64,000 bases of DNA from Pseudonocardiales bacterium (lineage in GTDB: Bacteria > Actinomycetota > Actinomycetes > Mycobacteriales > QHCD01). The position numbers and the translations under genes were made by a program. Shown piece after piece: positions 26,155-34,672 of the stretch. How positions within the stretch are numbered: position 1 is the stretch's first letter; each line of letters opens with the position of its first letter. Under the pieces are notes generated by a model. It did not search any database. It was given only the letters and a program-made list of their open reading frames with translations, and was not told the origin of the DNA. The stretch lies in contig QHCD01000067.1 in assembly GCA_003244255.1 (NCBI GenBank), positions 35,943-99,942 of the forward strand. Reading direction: 5' to 3'.

Positions 26155-26301
26155 CACGCTTGGGCTGACCGTGTCGGTATCGCCGGCCATGCGCTGCGGT
26201 CATAATTACCCGCTCAGCGGATGGGCGTCCCGACGGTCACCATGTTTCGGCGGGCGCTGGTCGGTATCCTCCCGCGTGCTGCCGGCGCCTATCCTGTGCG
26301 C

Positions 26302-27339
26302 ATGAGATCGGCCCATGGCGGCGTGCTGCCGCCGCCGTCGTTGGGTCGATGGTTCACCAGCTGGCAGCTCGAACCCGGCGTCCTGATCCCGCTGCTGCTG
26401 GTGCTCGCCCTCTACCTGTGGGGGGTGCTGCGGGTCGCGCGGCGGCACCCGAACCGGCCGTGGCCAAAGACCCGGACCGGGCTGTTCGTCGCCGGTCTCG
26501 CGGTCGTCGGCTATTCGACAATGGCGATTCTCGGCGTCTACGACGACGCGCTGTTCTGGATGCACATGGTCCAGCACCTGGCGCTGATCATGGTCGCGCC
26601 GGCGTTGCTGGTCGGCGGACGACCGATCATCCTGGCCATGCACGCGAGCCGGAATCCGTTGCACGGCTGGATAAGGCGGGTCGTGCGCTCACGGATCGTC
26701 ACCGCGATCACCTGCCCGCCGATCGCGGCGGCGCTCTACGCCGTCGTCATCGTGGCGACCCATCTGACCGGGCTGATGACCGTCGTGATGACCCACAGGT
26801 GGGCGCACGACGGCGAGCACCTGCTCTATCTCGTCGCGGGCTATCTGTACTTCCTGCCGATCGTCGGCGACGAGCCGATCCGCTGGCGGCCTTCGCATGC
26901 GGCCCGGCTGATGCTGGTGCTGTTCACGATGCCGGTCGACACCTTCACCGGAATCGCGCTGATGACGACCAACCGGCCGACCGCCGGCATGGACCACATG
27001 CAGCCGCGCAGCTGGGGTCCGAGCATGCTCTCGGACCTGCACACCGGCGGTGCGGTGATGTGGGTGGTCGGCGACGGCCTGATGCTGGTGCTGATCCTGG
27101 TGGCCTTCGCTGCCTGGGCGCGCGAGGGCGACAGCCGCGGGCGCAGCGGCCTCGGGTGGATGGAACGTGCCCGGGAGCAGACGCTCGCCGCGCGCACGGC
27201 CGCGCCCAGTGCAGCCGTCGCGACTGGCCGCCGGCTCCCGTCAGCGGACGACGACGACGCGCTCGCGGCCTACAACGCCTGGCTCGGGCGGCTCGCCGGC
27301 CGCGACGATCAGCCGAACCGGCGCGACATCCGCCGGTAG
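26302..27339 (+). CDS. CtaG/caa3-type cytochrome oxidase assembly membrane protein
   Basis: A 345-residue protein with about seven helices, matching the caa3_CtaG family involved in copper delivery or assembly of cytochrome oxidase. Marks: YDDALFWMHMVQHLALIMVAPALLVGGRPI, HLTGLMTVVMTHRWAHDGEHLLYLVAGYLYFLPIVGDEP and AVMWVVGDGLMLVLI. The conserved histidines in MHMVQH and HDGEH suit metal handling. I chose ATG 26302 (MRSAHGG) because the earlier part of the open frame is unlike the family. The soluble tail after residue 285 is Ala/Arg-rich. Its last 31 bases overlap the convergent SDR gene. Confidence 0.82.
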   Translation: MRSAHGGVLPPPSLGRWFTSWQLEPGVLIPLLLVLALYLWGVLRVARRHPNRPWPKTRTGLFVAGLAVVGYSTMAILGVYDDALFWMHMVQHLALIMVAPALLVGGRPIILAMHASRNPLHGWIRRVVRSRIVTAITCPPIAAALYAVVIVATHLTGLMTVVMTHRWAHDGEHLLYLVAGYLYFLPIVGDEPIRWRPSHAARLMLVLFTMPVDTFTGIALMTTNRPTAGMDHMQPRSWGPSMLSDLHTGGAVMWVVGDGLMLVLILVAFAAWAREGDSRGRSGLGWMERAREQTLAARTAAPSAAVATGRRLPSADDDDALAAYNAWLGRLAGRDDQPNRRDIRR

Positions 27340-28061
27340 ACCCCCGGCGCCACGCCGTGCAGGCGGACGGCGAGTTCCAGCCACCGGGGAACCGTCACCC
27401 TTGCCCGTTCCGTGGCCACGGCGCGCGCGACCGCCCGGCCGACTCGCACCGGGCGTACCGGCCGCGGGAAGGCTCGGTCGTAGTCGCGGCCACGGCGGCG
27501 GAAGAACTCGGTGTCGACGGCGCCTGGCACCACCAGCGTCGTTCCCACGCCGGTGCCGGCCAGCTCGTCGGCGAGGCTGTCCAGGAACGCCGCCAGGCCG
27601 CCCTTCGCGGCCGAGTAGACGGACTCCTCGCGAACGCCGACCAGGCCGGCGATCGAGCCAACCAGGGCGACATGGCCATGACCCGCGGCGAGCATCTGCG
27701 GCAGCACGGCGCGGGTCAGCGCGATCGGGGCATACAGGTCGAGCGCGAGCAGCTCGGCGATCCGGGGTGGTGGCAGGTCCGTCAGCGCGGCGGCGTGTCC
27801 GACGCCGGCACAGTGCACCAGCAGGTCGATGCGGCCGAGGGACGCCGTGGACTCGTCGACCAGCGCGACGATGCCGGCATCGTCGCTGAGGTCGGCCGGT
27901 ACCGCCGTCGCCGCCAGTCGGCCCGCGAGGGTCCGGAGCCGCTCGCCGTCCCGGCCGGTGAGCGCGAGCCGGGCGCCACGCGCGGACAGCGCCTCCGCCA
28001 CGGCCGTACCGATTCCGCCGGTCGCTCCGGTCACCAGAGCGCGTGACCCGCGAAGCTGCAT
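27309..28061 (-). CDS. Short-chain dehydrogenase/reductase
   Basis: A classical SDR of 250 residues: cofactor site TGATGGIGTAVAEAL, LVHCAGVGHAA in the N-A-G position, catalytic Ser in VGSIAGLVG, and Y-x3-K in YSAAKGGL. The Arg after the second beta strand (LALTGRDGERL) favours NADP. The substrate is unknown. The long open frame upstream of ATG 28061 covers antisense of the transporter and is not real. It converges with, and overlaps by 31 bases, the CtaG-like gene. Confidence 0.88.
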   Translation of the reverse strand: MQLRGSRALVTGATGGIGTAVAEALSARGARLALTGRDGERLRTLAGRLAATAVPADLSDDAGIVALVDESTASLGRIDLLVHCAGVGHAAALTDLPPPRIAELLALDLYAPIALTRAVLPQMLAAGHGHVALVGSIAGLVGVREESVYSAAKGGLAAFLDSLADELAGTGVGTTLVVPGAVDTEFFRRRGRDYDRAFPRPVRPVRVGRAVARAVATERARVTVPRWLELAVRLHGVAPGVYRRMSRRFG

Positions 28062-28172
28062 GTCGCGTCCCGTCCTGTCGCTGCCGGTATCGTCAATCGT
28101 TCCGACGTCGACCGCGCAGGCTACCCTGGCCGAACCGGCCGGGCGGCCGGTGGAGGGACGGCATCCGCGCGC

Positions 28173-29051
28173 GTGACCTTCGTCATCATCTTGTCGGCGG
28201 CCTTCTGCATCGGGCTGGGATTCGTGCTGCAGCAGCGGGCCGCATCGCAGGCGCCGCGAGCTGACCTGCTGACCTACCGCCTGCTGCTGCACCTGATCCG
28301 CAAGCCCCGCTGGCTCGCGGGTATCGCGGCGATGGCCGCCGGGCAGGTGCTCGGCGCGATCGCGCTCCGCCGCGCCGACGTAACGCTGGTCGAGCCGCTG
28401 CTCACCTGCAATCTGCTGTTCGCGCTCGCCCTCGCCCGCGCGTTCGCCGCCCCGGCACTGGGCAAACGGGAGTGGATCGGCGCGTTCGTCCTGGTATTCG
28501 GCGTCTCGGCGTTCGTCGTCGCCGCGGATCCCGGCTCGACCTACACGCCATTGGACGGCGTGGGTCCGCTCGCCGTCGTCGCCAGCCTGGGTGCGATCGC
28601 GGCGGGGCTGGTCGCCGCGTCCCGGAGATGCCGCTCGAGCGGGGGTCGGGCCGCGTTTCTCGCCGGCGGGGCGGGCACCCTCTACGGGCTGCAGGATGGC
28701 TTCACCCGCCGAGCCATGCTGCAGCTCGATGACGGAGTCCTGCGGCTGGCGCTGTCCTGGTGGACCTATGCCGTCATCGCCGTCGCCGTGGTGAGCCTGC
28801 TGCTGGCGCAGAGCGCATTCGGCGCTGCGCCGCTGTCGGCTTCGTTGCCGGTGCTGACGGTGGCCGAGCCGTTGTCGGGAATCGCGCTCGGTGTCGGGAT
28901 GTTCGGGGAGGTTGTGAGGCTCGCCCCGCTCTACCTCGGATTGGAGTCGGCCGGTCTGGTCGCGATGGTGGCCGGCGTCATCTTGCTGAGCCGCTCCCCG
29001 CACCTGCACGTGCACCTCACCCGCCGGCATGCCGCCTCGCAGCCATCATGA
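28173..29051 (+). CDS. DMT-superfamily (EamA/NIPA-like) transporter, first of a pair
   Basis: A 292-residue membrane protein with about nine to ten helices in two EamA-like halves. It starts FVIILSAAFCIGLGFVLQQRAASQAP; this first-helix pattern followed by the QQRAA motif is shared by its neighbour and by actinobacterial DMT/NIPA-like proteins. Later, LRRADVTLVEPLLTCNLLFALALARAF and FGAAPLSASLPVLTVAEPLSGIALGVGMFGE complete the fold. Substrate unknown. GTG 28173 is the first plausible start. The stop overlaps the next start (ATGA), so both are translated together and may form a heterodimer. Confidence 0.72.
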   Translation: MTFVIILSAAFCIGLGFVLQQRAASQAPRADLLTYRLLLHLIRKPRWLAGIAAMAAGQVLGAIALRRADVTLVEPLLTCNLLFALALARAFAAPALGKREWIGAFVLVFGVSAFVVAADPGSTYTPLDGVGPLAVVASLGAIAAGLVAASRRCRSSGGRAAFLAGGAGTLYGLQDGFTRRAMLQLDDGVLRLALSWWTYAVIAVAVVSLLLAQSAFGAAPLSASLPVLTVAEPLSGIALGVGMFGEVVRLAPLYLGLESAGLVAMVAGVILLSRSPHLHVHLTRRHAASQPS

Positions 29052-29953
29052 TCGCCGTCCTGTATGCCGTGCTCGCGGCGGCGGGCAACGCCGTCGGCGC
29101 CGTGCTGCAGCGCCGCGCCGCGCGCACGATTCCGCAGAGCGAGACGATGCGCCCCGCGCTGATGCTCGACCTGATCCGCCGGCCGGTGTGGCTCGGCGGC
29201 GTGGCGGCGCTGATCGCCGGATTCCTGTTCCAGGCCGCGGCGCTGTCGGTCGGAGACCTGACACTGGTGCAGCCGATCGTGCTCGCCGAGCTGCCCCTCA
29301 CCCTCGTCGTCGCCGGCATCGCCTACCACTCGTTCCTCGACCGCGGTGCCTGGATCGGCGCGATCTGTGTCAGCGTCGGGCTGGCCGCGGTCCTGATCGC
29401 CACGGCGCCCTCGGGCGGGCACCAGTTGAACGGCTCGACGCGGTGGCTGTTCGCCTGTGCCGCGAGCGTTCTGGCGGGCGCGGTGCTCGTCGCCGTCGGC
29501 CTGCGCTTCTCCGGCGGGCGCCGGGCCGTCCTGCTCGGTGCGGCAGCCGGCCTCGGCTTCGGGTTCACGGCGGCGCTGATGAAGGGCGCCATGCTGCAAC
29601 TGCCACACGGCGTTGATTCCGTCGTCGCCTCCTGGCAGCTGTACACCATGGTCGCCGTTGGGATCGTCAGCTTCTACCTCGCGCAGAACGCCTTGCATGC
29701 GGGCACCCTGGTCGCCGCGCAACCACCGATCTCGATGTGCGATCCGCTGGTCAGCGTCGGATTCGGGGTACTGCTCTTCGGTGAGGACCTGCGCGCCGGG
29801 CTCTGGCTGCTGCCCGCCCTGCTCGGCGCCATCGTGATCGTGATCGGCAGCATCGCGCTGTCCCGCTCGCCACTGGCCCTCGCCGACGGCGTCGACCATC
29901 CACTCCCAGCAGCCGAGCTAGCCGAGACCGCACCTCGCTGCGAGCTGACCTGA
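29048..29953 (+). CDS. DMT-superfamily transporter, second of a pair
   Basis: A 301-residue paralogue of the preceding gene, same topology: AVLYAVLAAAGNAVGAVLQRRAARTIP at the start, LSVGDLTLVQPIVLAELPLTLVVAGI, then HAGTLVAAQPPISMCDPLVSVGFGVLLFGEDLR. The two halves align well with the first protein (QQRAA vs QRRAA, TLVEP vs TLVQP, VLTVAEPLSG vs PISMCDPLVS), evidence for tandem duplication followed by clear divergence. ATG 29048 overlaps the stop of the first gene. Substrate unknown. The 117 bases after it, before the next gene, hold nothing recognisable. Confidence 0.72.
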   Translation: MIAVLYAVLAAAGNAVGAVLQRRAARTIPQSETMRPALMLDLIRRPVWLGGVAALIAGFLFQAAALSVGDLTLVQPIVLAELPLTLVVAGIAYHSFLDRGAWIGAICVSVGLAAVLIATAPSGGHQLNGSTRWLFACAASVLAGAVLVAVGLRFSGGRRAVLLGAAAGLGFGFTAALMKGAMLQLPHGVDSVVASWQLYTMVAVGIVSFYLAQNALHAGTLVAAQPPISMCDPLVSVGFGVLLFGEDLRAGLWLLPALLGAIVIVIGSIALSRSPLALADGVDHPLPAAELAETAPRCELT

Positions 29954-30070
29954 CCCGGCTGGACGGCGAACGGCGACGGCGGCGGCGCGCCGAACCTGCT
30001 GCCACCATCGCGGCCTAACGATGTGGCTACGGTGGGGGCGATCTGACCAATCTGGCGCGACGATGGCGCC

Positions 30071-30373
30071 GTGATGCTGGGCTTGCCACCCTGGCGACGG
30101 GCGATCCTGCTTGGATTGCGCGTGCGCACGGTCGCGGTTGCCGTCGCTGGTGCGGCGGCGATCCTCGCCGCCGCGCTGTCATCGGCCGGACTCTTCCTGT
30201 CCTCGGCGTCGTCCGCGTCGCTGCACCGGCTTGTCGCCGCGCGATGTCCAGACGCGGCGTACCCAGCGTTGCGCCCAACATCTGGCCGAGCGTGCCCGTC
30301 CGGCAGCGGTCATGCGACTCGAGCTGTAGGCGAGGTGCCTATGCCGGCGAGTGGCGACGGAGACCCTACGTGA
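30071..30373 (+). pseudogene. Truncated first permease of an ABC exporter
   Basis: An open frame of 100 codons with one good transmembrane helix (VRTVAVAVAGAAAILAAALSSAGLFLS), followed by SASSASLHRLVAARCPDAAYP. This resembles the N-terminus of FtsX-like permeases of actinobacterial three-gene exporters. After that it becomes low-complexity and lacks any further helix or FtsX domain, so it looks like a permease cut down by an internal deletion. The end overlaps the ATPase start (GTGA), as expected for an intact operon join. It could instead be a real small membrane protein. Confidence 0.5.
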
Positions 30374-31056
30374 GCGACGGGGAACCACCGCTGGTCGATG
30401 TTCGGCAGGTCTCCAAGTCGTTTCGCGACGGCTCTGGCGAACCGCTGCACGCGGTCCGCAGCCTGTCCATTCAGATCAGCGCCGGCGAAGCTATCGCGTT
30501 GGTGGGCCCGTCCGGCTCGGGCAAGTCAACGGTCCTGCACCTCGTCGGCGCCATGATCAGGCCCGACTCGGGCCGGATCGTCGTCGATGGCGCGGACGTC
30601 GCGGCCATGACCGGTCGTGACCTTGTTTCCTATCGCCGGACCGTGGGGTTCGTCTTCCAGCGGTTTCAGCTCATCCCGGCTCTCACGGCCATCGGAAACG
30701 TCGTCGCTCCGGTGCTGCCCTACGACGGGAGCCGCGCCGTCCGTAAGCGCGCGGCCGAGCTGCTGGAATCCGTCGGTCTCGGCGATCGTCTGCACGCCTC
30801 GCCTTCTCGGCTCTCGGGTGGGGAACAGCAGCGGGTGGCAATCGCGCGAGCATTGATCAACAAGCCGCGGATCATTCTCGCGGATGAACCGACCGGGAAT
30901 CTGGACGCGGAGACGGCCGGATCGATCCTCGACCTGCTGTTCGACGCCGGTCTGGTCGGCGTCACCACCGTCATCGCCACACACAATCCGGCAGTCGCCG
31001 ACAGATGCACCCGTACAGCCGAGCTCCGCGACGGCGCGCTCATCGAGTCGAGCTGA
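30370..31056 (+). CDS. ABC exporter ATPase (MacB/LolD type)
   Basis: A 228-residue ATPase of the MacB/LolD/FtsE branch: Walker A GPSGSGKST, Q-loop FVFQRFQLIPALT, signature LSGGEQQRVAIARALI, Walker B IILADEPTGNLD, and switch His in VIATHNPAVADRC. GTG 30370 gives the proper start (GEPPLVDVRQVSKSF). It powers the FtsX-type permease gene that begins 2 bases after its stop. Such pairs export peptides or lipids or release lipoproteins by mechanotransmission. The substrate is unknown. Confidence 0.9.
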   Translation: MSDGEPPLVDVRQVSKSFRDGSGEPLHAVRSLSIQISAGEAIALVGPSGSGKSTVLHLVGAMIRPDSGRIVVDGADVAAMTGRDLVSYRRTVGFVFQRFQLIPALTAIGNVVAPVLPYDGSRAVRKRAAELLESVGLGDRLHASPSRLSGGEQQRVAIARALINKPRIILADEPTGNLDAETAGSILDLLFDAGLVGVTTVIATHNPAVADRCTRTAELRDGALIESS

Positions 31057-31058
31057 CA

Positions 31059-33785
31059 GTGCTTGCGTACGTGCTTGCCCAGGCCCGCCGTTCGCTGGTG
31101 CGGACGGCGGTGCTTGGTCTTGGCATCCTGGTTGCCGCGGTCAGCTTCTCGTTGCTGACGGCGTCGGTCCGTACCACCCGGGCGCAGGTGCGGGGGACGT
31201 TGTCGTCGAGTTACCGGCCGGCGTATGACATCTTGGTGCGGCCGGCGGGTGCGCAGTCGGCGCTCGAGCGCGGTCGCGGCCTGGTGCAGGCCGATTTCGA
31301 GAGCGGCATCTACGGCGGGATCACCAATACGCAGTGGCGACAGGTGCTGAAGACGCCTGGGGTCAGCGTCGCCGCGCCGATCGCGAACGTCGGTGTGGTC
31401 TATCCCGACGCGGAGCTGGACGTGCCCGTGCCCCAGGCAGCGAGCGGCCCGGGGGAGCATCTGTTTCGCTTCCACCTGACCTGGTCGGCGACGCAGGGCA
31501 CCGCACGGTTTGCGGGCGAGGAGCCGTTCATCTTTGTCACGGACAACCCGGACACCTGCAGCACGCCGTTTCTGCAGCACGCCGATCCCGAGCCGGCGTA
31601 TCCCAACACGTTGGCGCAGGCTCAGGGTTCGGACGAATCGCCCTTCTACTGCTTCGTGCGTCATCCGCCCGCGAACGGCAAGCCGACCTGCTACAGCTTT
31701 GACCCTGCCTACAGCGACAGCGCAAACCAGTGCACTGTCTATCTGCCGCTGATTGTGCACTTTCCGTTGTTGGTCGCGGGAATCGACCCGGTCCAGGAGA
31801 ACAGGCTGCTGCACCTGAGCAAGTCCCTGGTCGACGGCGTGTATCTCGGCGAGACCCAGACCTACACACAGGCCGACTGGGGTCCGGACGTCCCGGTGCT
31901 ACTGAGCACCCGCTCCTACGTCGACGCCGGCTTGACCATCGCCGTGCAGAGCACCAACGCGCCAACCAACGGGACGCTCTCGCAGCGGCTCGCACACGCA
32001 CCGCTCCGCGGCGCGCCGACCGCCGCGTGGACATTGCTGCGTGGCTATCGGACAACCACCGTCGGGACCGACGCGCTGAACAGCCGGGCGCTGTACACCG
32101 CCGTCATCGACGGCCTCGCCGGACGAGGCGAGGCACCGAACATCTTCTCGATCGCCTCCGTGCACTACGGCGATCGCGCCGGCGTCCTGCGCCCACAGAT
32201 CGTCCCGGACGATCCCAGCGCATGGACCGGTGGCGGCGGCAACGGCGGCATGGTCGACGTTCCGATCAACAACGTCGATACGCACTTCCGGGTCATCACC
32301 AGGCACGACCCGGTCAATTCGGTTGCCGGTGCCGGCTACGCCACCTTCGAGGACGTCGGGGACTTCGACCCGACCAAGCTACCCGGATTCAGTCCGCTGT
32401 CCGCCGTGCCACTGGGCGCTTACGACCCGGCCGCCGCGACCGGCGCCGACCCGGCCAGCAGGGCCGCCCTGCACGGCCAACCGCTGCGGCCGACCCTGAA
32501 CCTCGCCGGCCTGCTCACCTCACCGCCCTACCTGCTCACCACCCTCGCCGGCGCCCACGGCCTCACCTCGGAGCTGAACTTCAGCGGCTTCGACGACGCC
32601 GCGCCGATCAGCGTGATCCGGGTACGCGTCGCCGGAGTAACCGGGCCGGACAAGACCAGCATCAACCGGGTCAAGACCGCTGCCAACCTCATCCATCAAC
32701 GCACCGGCCTCGCCGTCGACATCACCGCCGGATCCTCACCAGCACCACAGACCATCGCTGTCCCGGCCAGCCGCTACGGGACCCCGCCGCTGCTGCTGCA
32801 CGAGAACTGGGTCAAGAAAGGCGTTGTGCTCCTCATCGTCGGCGCCGTCGACCGCAAGAGCCTGCTGCTGCTCGTGCTGATCCTCGTGGTTACCGCAGTC
32901 TTCCTCACCAACGCCGGGATCAGCGTGGTGCACAGTCGACGGCGCGAGTTCGGCACCCTGCTGTGCCTGGGCTGGCGGCCGCGCTCGATCTTCGGGCTCG
33001 CCATCGGCGAGCTCGTCGGCGTCGGCGCCCTCGCTGGGGTCGTCGGTCTCGCCGTCGCGTTCGCGCTGTCCGCAACGCTCGGGTTACACCAGCCAGCCTG
33101 GCAACTCGCGCTGGTCCTACCCGTCTCGGTGGCCCTCGCCACCACCGCAGGTCTCGCCCCTGCGCTGCTCGCGGCGCAAGGAGAGCCACTCGATGTCATG
33201 GAGCAGACAACTACCTCTCGCCAGCGCAGCCGAACACCGCGCCGACTCACCGGTCTCGCCTGGGCCAACCTGCAAGCGACCAAGGCCCGAACCGTCCTTG
33301 CGAGCCTCGCGCTCTACACCGGCATCGCGGCGCTGGCCATCCTCGCCGGCATCAGCGCCAGCTTCCACGGCGACGTGAACGGAACGGTTCTCGGCGACTA
33401 CGTCTCCGTGCAGGTCCGGCACAGCGACTACATCAGCCTCGGCCTCGCCCTCCTCCTCGCCGGTGCGGCGCTCGGCGACACCGTCGTCCTGTCCATCCGC
33501 GAACGCGCCACCGAACTCGTCACGCTGCGCGTCAACGGCTGGACCAACAGATCACTCGCCCAACTCGTCAGTACCGAAGGGCTCATCACCGGAGCCGCCG
33601 CCTCAATTCTCGGCGGCCTCACCGGCGTGACCGTCGGACTAGGCCTCGGCGAACCCGCCAACCCAGTCCTCGCCACTGCAGCCCTTGCGACCCTCGGCGG
33701 CATCCTCGTCGCGGCAATCGCCTCGATCCTGCCTGCGATCACGGTCGCACGACTGCCGATCGGGCTGGCAGCCGCCGAGGCCTAG
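31059..33785 (+). CDS. FtsX-like ABC permease
   Basis: A 908-residue membrane protein. The N-terminal helix (VRTAVLGLGILVAAVSFSLLTASV) is followed by a very large extracytoplasmic region (about 36-590) containing two CxxxxxC-like segments (DTCSTPFLQHA and SPFYCFVRHPP...PTCYSF). FtsX-type helices then start near 600 (LLLLVLILVVTAVFLTNAGISVVHSRRREFGTLLCLGWRPRSIFGLA), with the second FtsX half at about 790-905 (RERATELVTLRVNGWTNRSLAQLVSTEG). That is the MacB/FtsX arrangement. GTG 31059 lies 2 bases after the ATPase stop. The substrate is unknown. The broken gene before the ATPase may have been a second permease. Confidence 0.85.
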   Translation: MLAYVLAQARRSLVRTAVLGLGILVAAVSFSLLTASVRTTRAQVRGTLSSSYRPAYDILVRPAGAQSALERGRGLVQADFESGIYGGITNTQWRQVLKTPGVSVAAPIANVGVVYPDAELDVPVPQAASGPGEHLFRFHLTWSATQGTARFAGEEPFIFVTDNPDTCSTPFLQHADPEPAYPNTLAQAQGSDESPFYCFVRHPPANGKPTCYSFDPAYSDSANQCTVYLPLIVHFPLLVAGIDPVQENRLLHLSKSLVDGVYLGETQTYTQADWGPDVPVLLSTRSYVDAGLTIAVQSTNAPTNGTLSQRLAHAPLRGAPTAAWTLLRGYRTTTVGTDALNSRALYTAVIDGLAGRGEAPNIFSIASVHYGDRAGVLRPQIVPDDPSAWTGGGGNGGMVDVPINNVDTHFRVITRHDPVNSVAGAGYATFEDVGDFDPTKLPGFSPLSAVPLGAYDPAAATGADPASRAALHGQPLRPTLNLAGLLTSPPYLLTTLAGAHGLTSELNFSGFDDAAPISVIRVRVAGVTGPDKTSINRVKTAANLIHQRTGLAVDITAGSSPAPQTIAVPASRYGTPPLLLHENWVKKGVVLLIVGAVDRKSLLLLVLILVVTAVFLTNAGISVVHSRRREFGTLLCLGWRPRSIFGLAIGELVGVGALAGVVGLAVAFALSATLGLHQPAWQLALVLPVSVALATTAGLAPALLAAQGEPLDVMEQTTTSRQRSRTPRRLTGLAWANLQATKARTVLASLALYTGIAALAILAGISASFHGDVNGTVLGDYVSVQVRHSDYISLGLALLLAGAALGDTVVLSIRERATELVTLRVNGWTNRSLAQLVSTEGLITGAAASILGGLTGVTVGLGLGEPANPVLATAALATLGGILVAAIASILPAITVARLPIGLAAAEA

Positions 33786-33911
33786 CGCCGGATGCTCGGA
33801 AGATCAGGCGTGGTCACCACCCGCTCAATCGGGCAAGTCGCCGACGCAAGGCGGTCGGTGTCCCCGGCGATCACGCGGTCGGCATCGAGTGCTCAACTCG
33901 ATCCCGCCGAC
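33786..33911. other. Intergenic space, nothing recognised
   Basis: The interval between the stop of the permease and the stop of the convergent orphan gene has no RNA gene, terminator hairpin or repeat that I can see. Confidence 0.5.
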
Positions 33912-34607
33912 TTACTTTCGGTGGCCCAGCACGTCCAACCGGTCGTCCAGCTCACCGAAGAACGGATTCCCGGGACGCCAGGCGGTGACCTCGGACGGTC
34001 TAAGAACGCTGGATTCTATTGGACGATCCGGAATCGTAAGCGAGTCGACGTCGTGATCAAGGCCTGTGATCATCCAACGACCCCTCCGCTGCTGAGGTGA
34101 CCATGTCCAGCGAAACGCGACCTGCGCGACCCTGCCGTTCTCGTCTTCCATCCACGCGTATTGAAGGAACGGCCGCCAAAACAGCGCATTGCGGTGCCGG
34201 AAGCCTCCTAGGTTCCACGGCGGAACCCATCCGCCGGCAAACTCCCGCCCGGCAGGAATGTCCAGGTGCCCGGTGATCACACAATCCGCCGCTATTCGTT
34301 TCGTGATCAACCAGAAGCCGAGCGGCCCGCTCCGAACGTCAATATCAGGCAGGCCGAACGATACCCAGGAATTTCCGTGATCGACCGACGAGTAGGCGCG
34401 CCCGTCACTCTCGAAAAGGTGCGTTGACCGCCGTCCCATGAAATTGCGCTGCACAAGTGCGCGTTCTGCCACGCCATCTGCTATGCCGCTTTGCAAGGCC
34501 GGTTGTCTATCGGCTCCGTCGACGGACAGGCTCGATGACGTCGCAAACAAGAACAATTCGGTAGCTTGAACGACCGAACGTAATCGTGCGAGGTCGACGC
34601 GTTTCAC
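33912..34607 (-). CDS. Hypothetical protein, unknown, AT-richer than neighbours
   Basis: A 231-residue soluble protein starting at GTG 34607 with a GGAG site upstream. I do not recognise it. It is Trp-rich in its second half (GGWVPPWNLGGFRHRNALFWRPFLQYAWMEDENGRV, then FRWTWSPQQRRGRWMITGLDHDVDSL), which suggests a beta-rich domain with a recurring D-x-D end. The N-terminal helix LRSVVQATELFLFATSS is amphipathic. No signal peptide or cysteines of note. Composition is more AT-rich and codon use less biased than in flanking genes, hinting at acquisition. It stands between an ABC exporter and a glycosyltransferase and has no obvious partner. Confidence 0.65.
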   Translation of the reverse strand: MKRVDLARLRSVVQATELFLFATSSSLSVDGADRQPALQSGIADGVAERALVQRNFMGRRSTHLFESDGRAYSSVDHGNSWVSFGLPDIDVRSGPLGFWLITKRIAADCVITGHLDIPAGREFAGGWVPPWNLGGFRHRNALFWRPFLQYAWMEDENGRVAQVAFRWTWSPQQRRGRWMITGLDHDVDSLTIPDRPIESSVLRPSEVTAWRPGNPFFGELDDRLDVLGHRK

Positions 34608-34672
34608 AAGGATACTCCGTCGGCCATGCGTCCGACCGTAACATTCCTTGGCGCAATGCGCTCACTGGGCCG

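Noticed and set aside
27309..29030. A 573-codon minus-strand frame covering the SDR and running across the transporter gene
   Set aside because: Only the last 250 codons are the SDR; the rest is antisense of a membrane protein gene and low-complexity.
33786..33988. C-terminal extension of the permease in another frame
   Set aside because: The frame is an Arg-rich shadow and the permease already ends with a complete FtsX domain.
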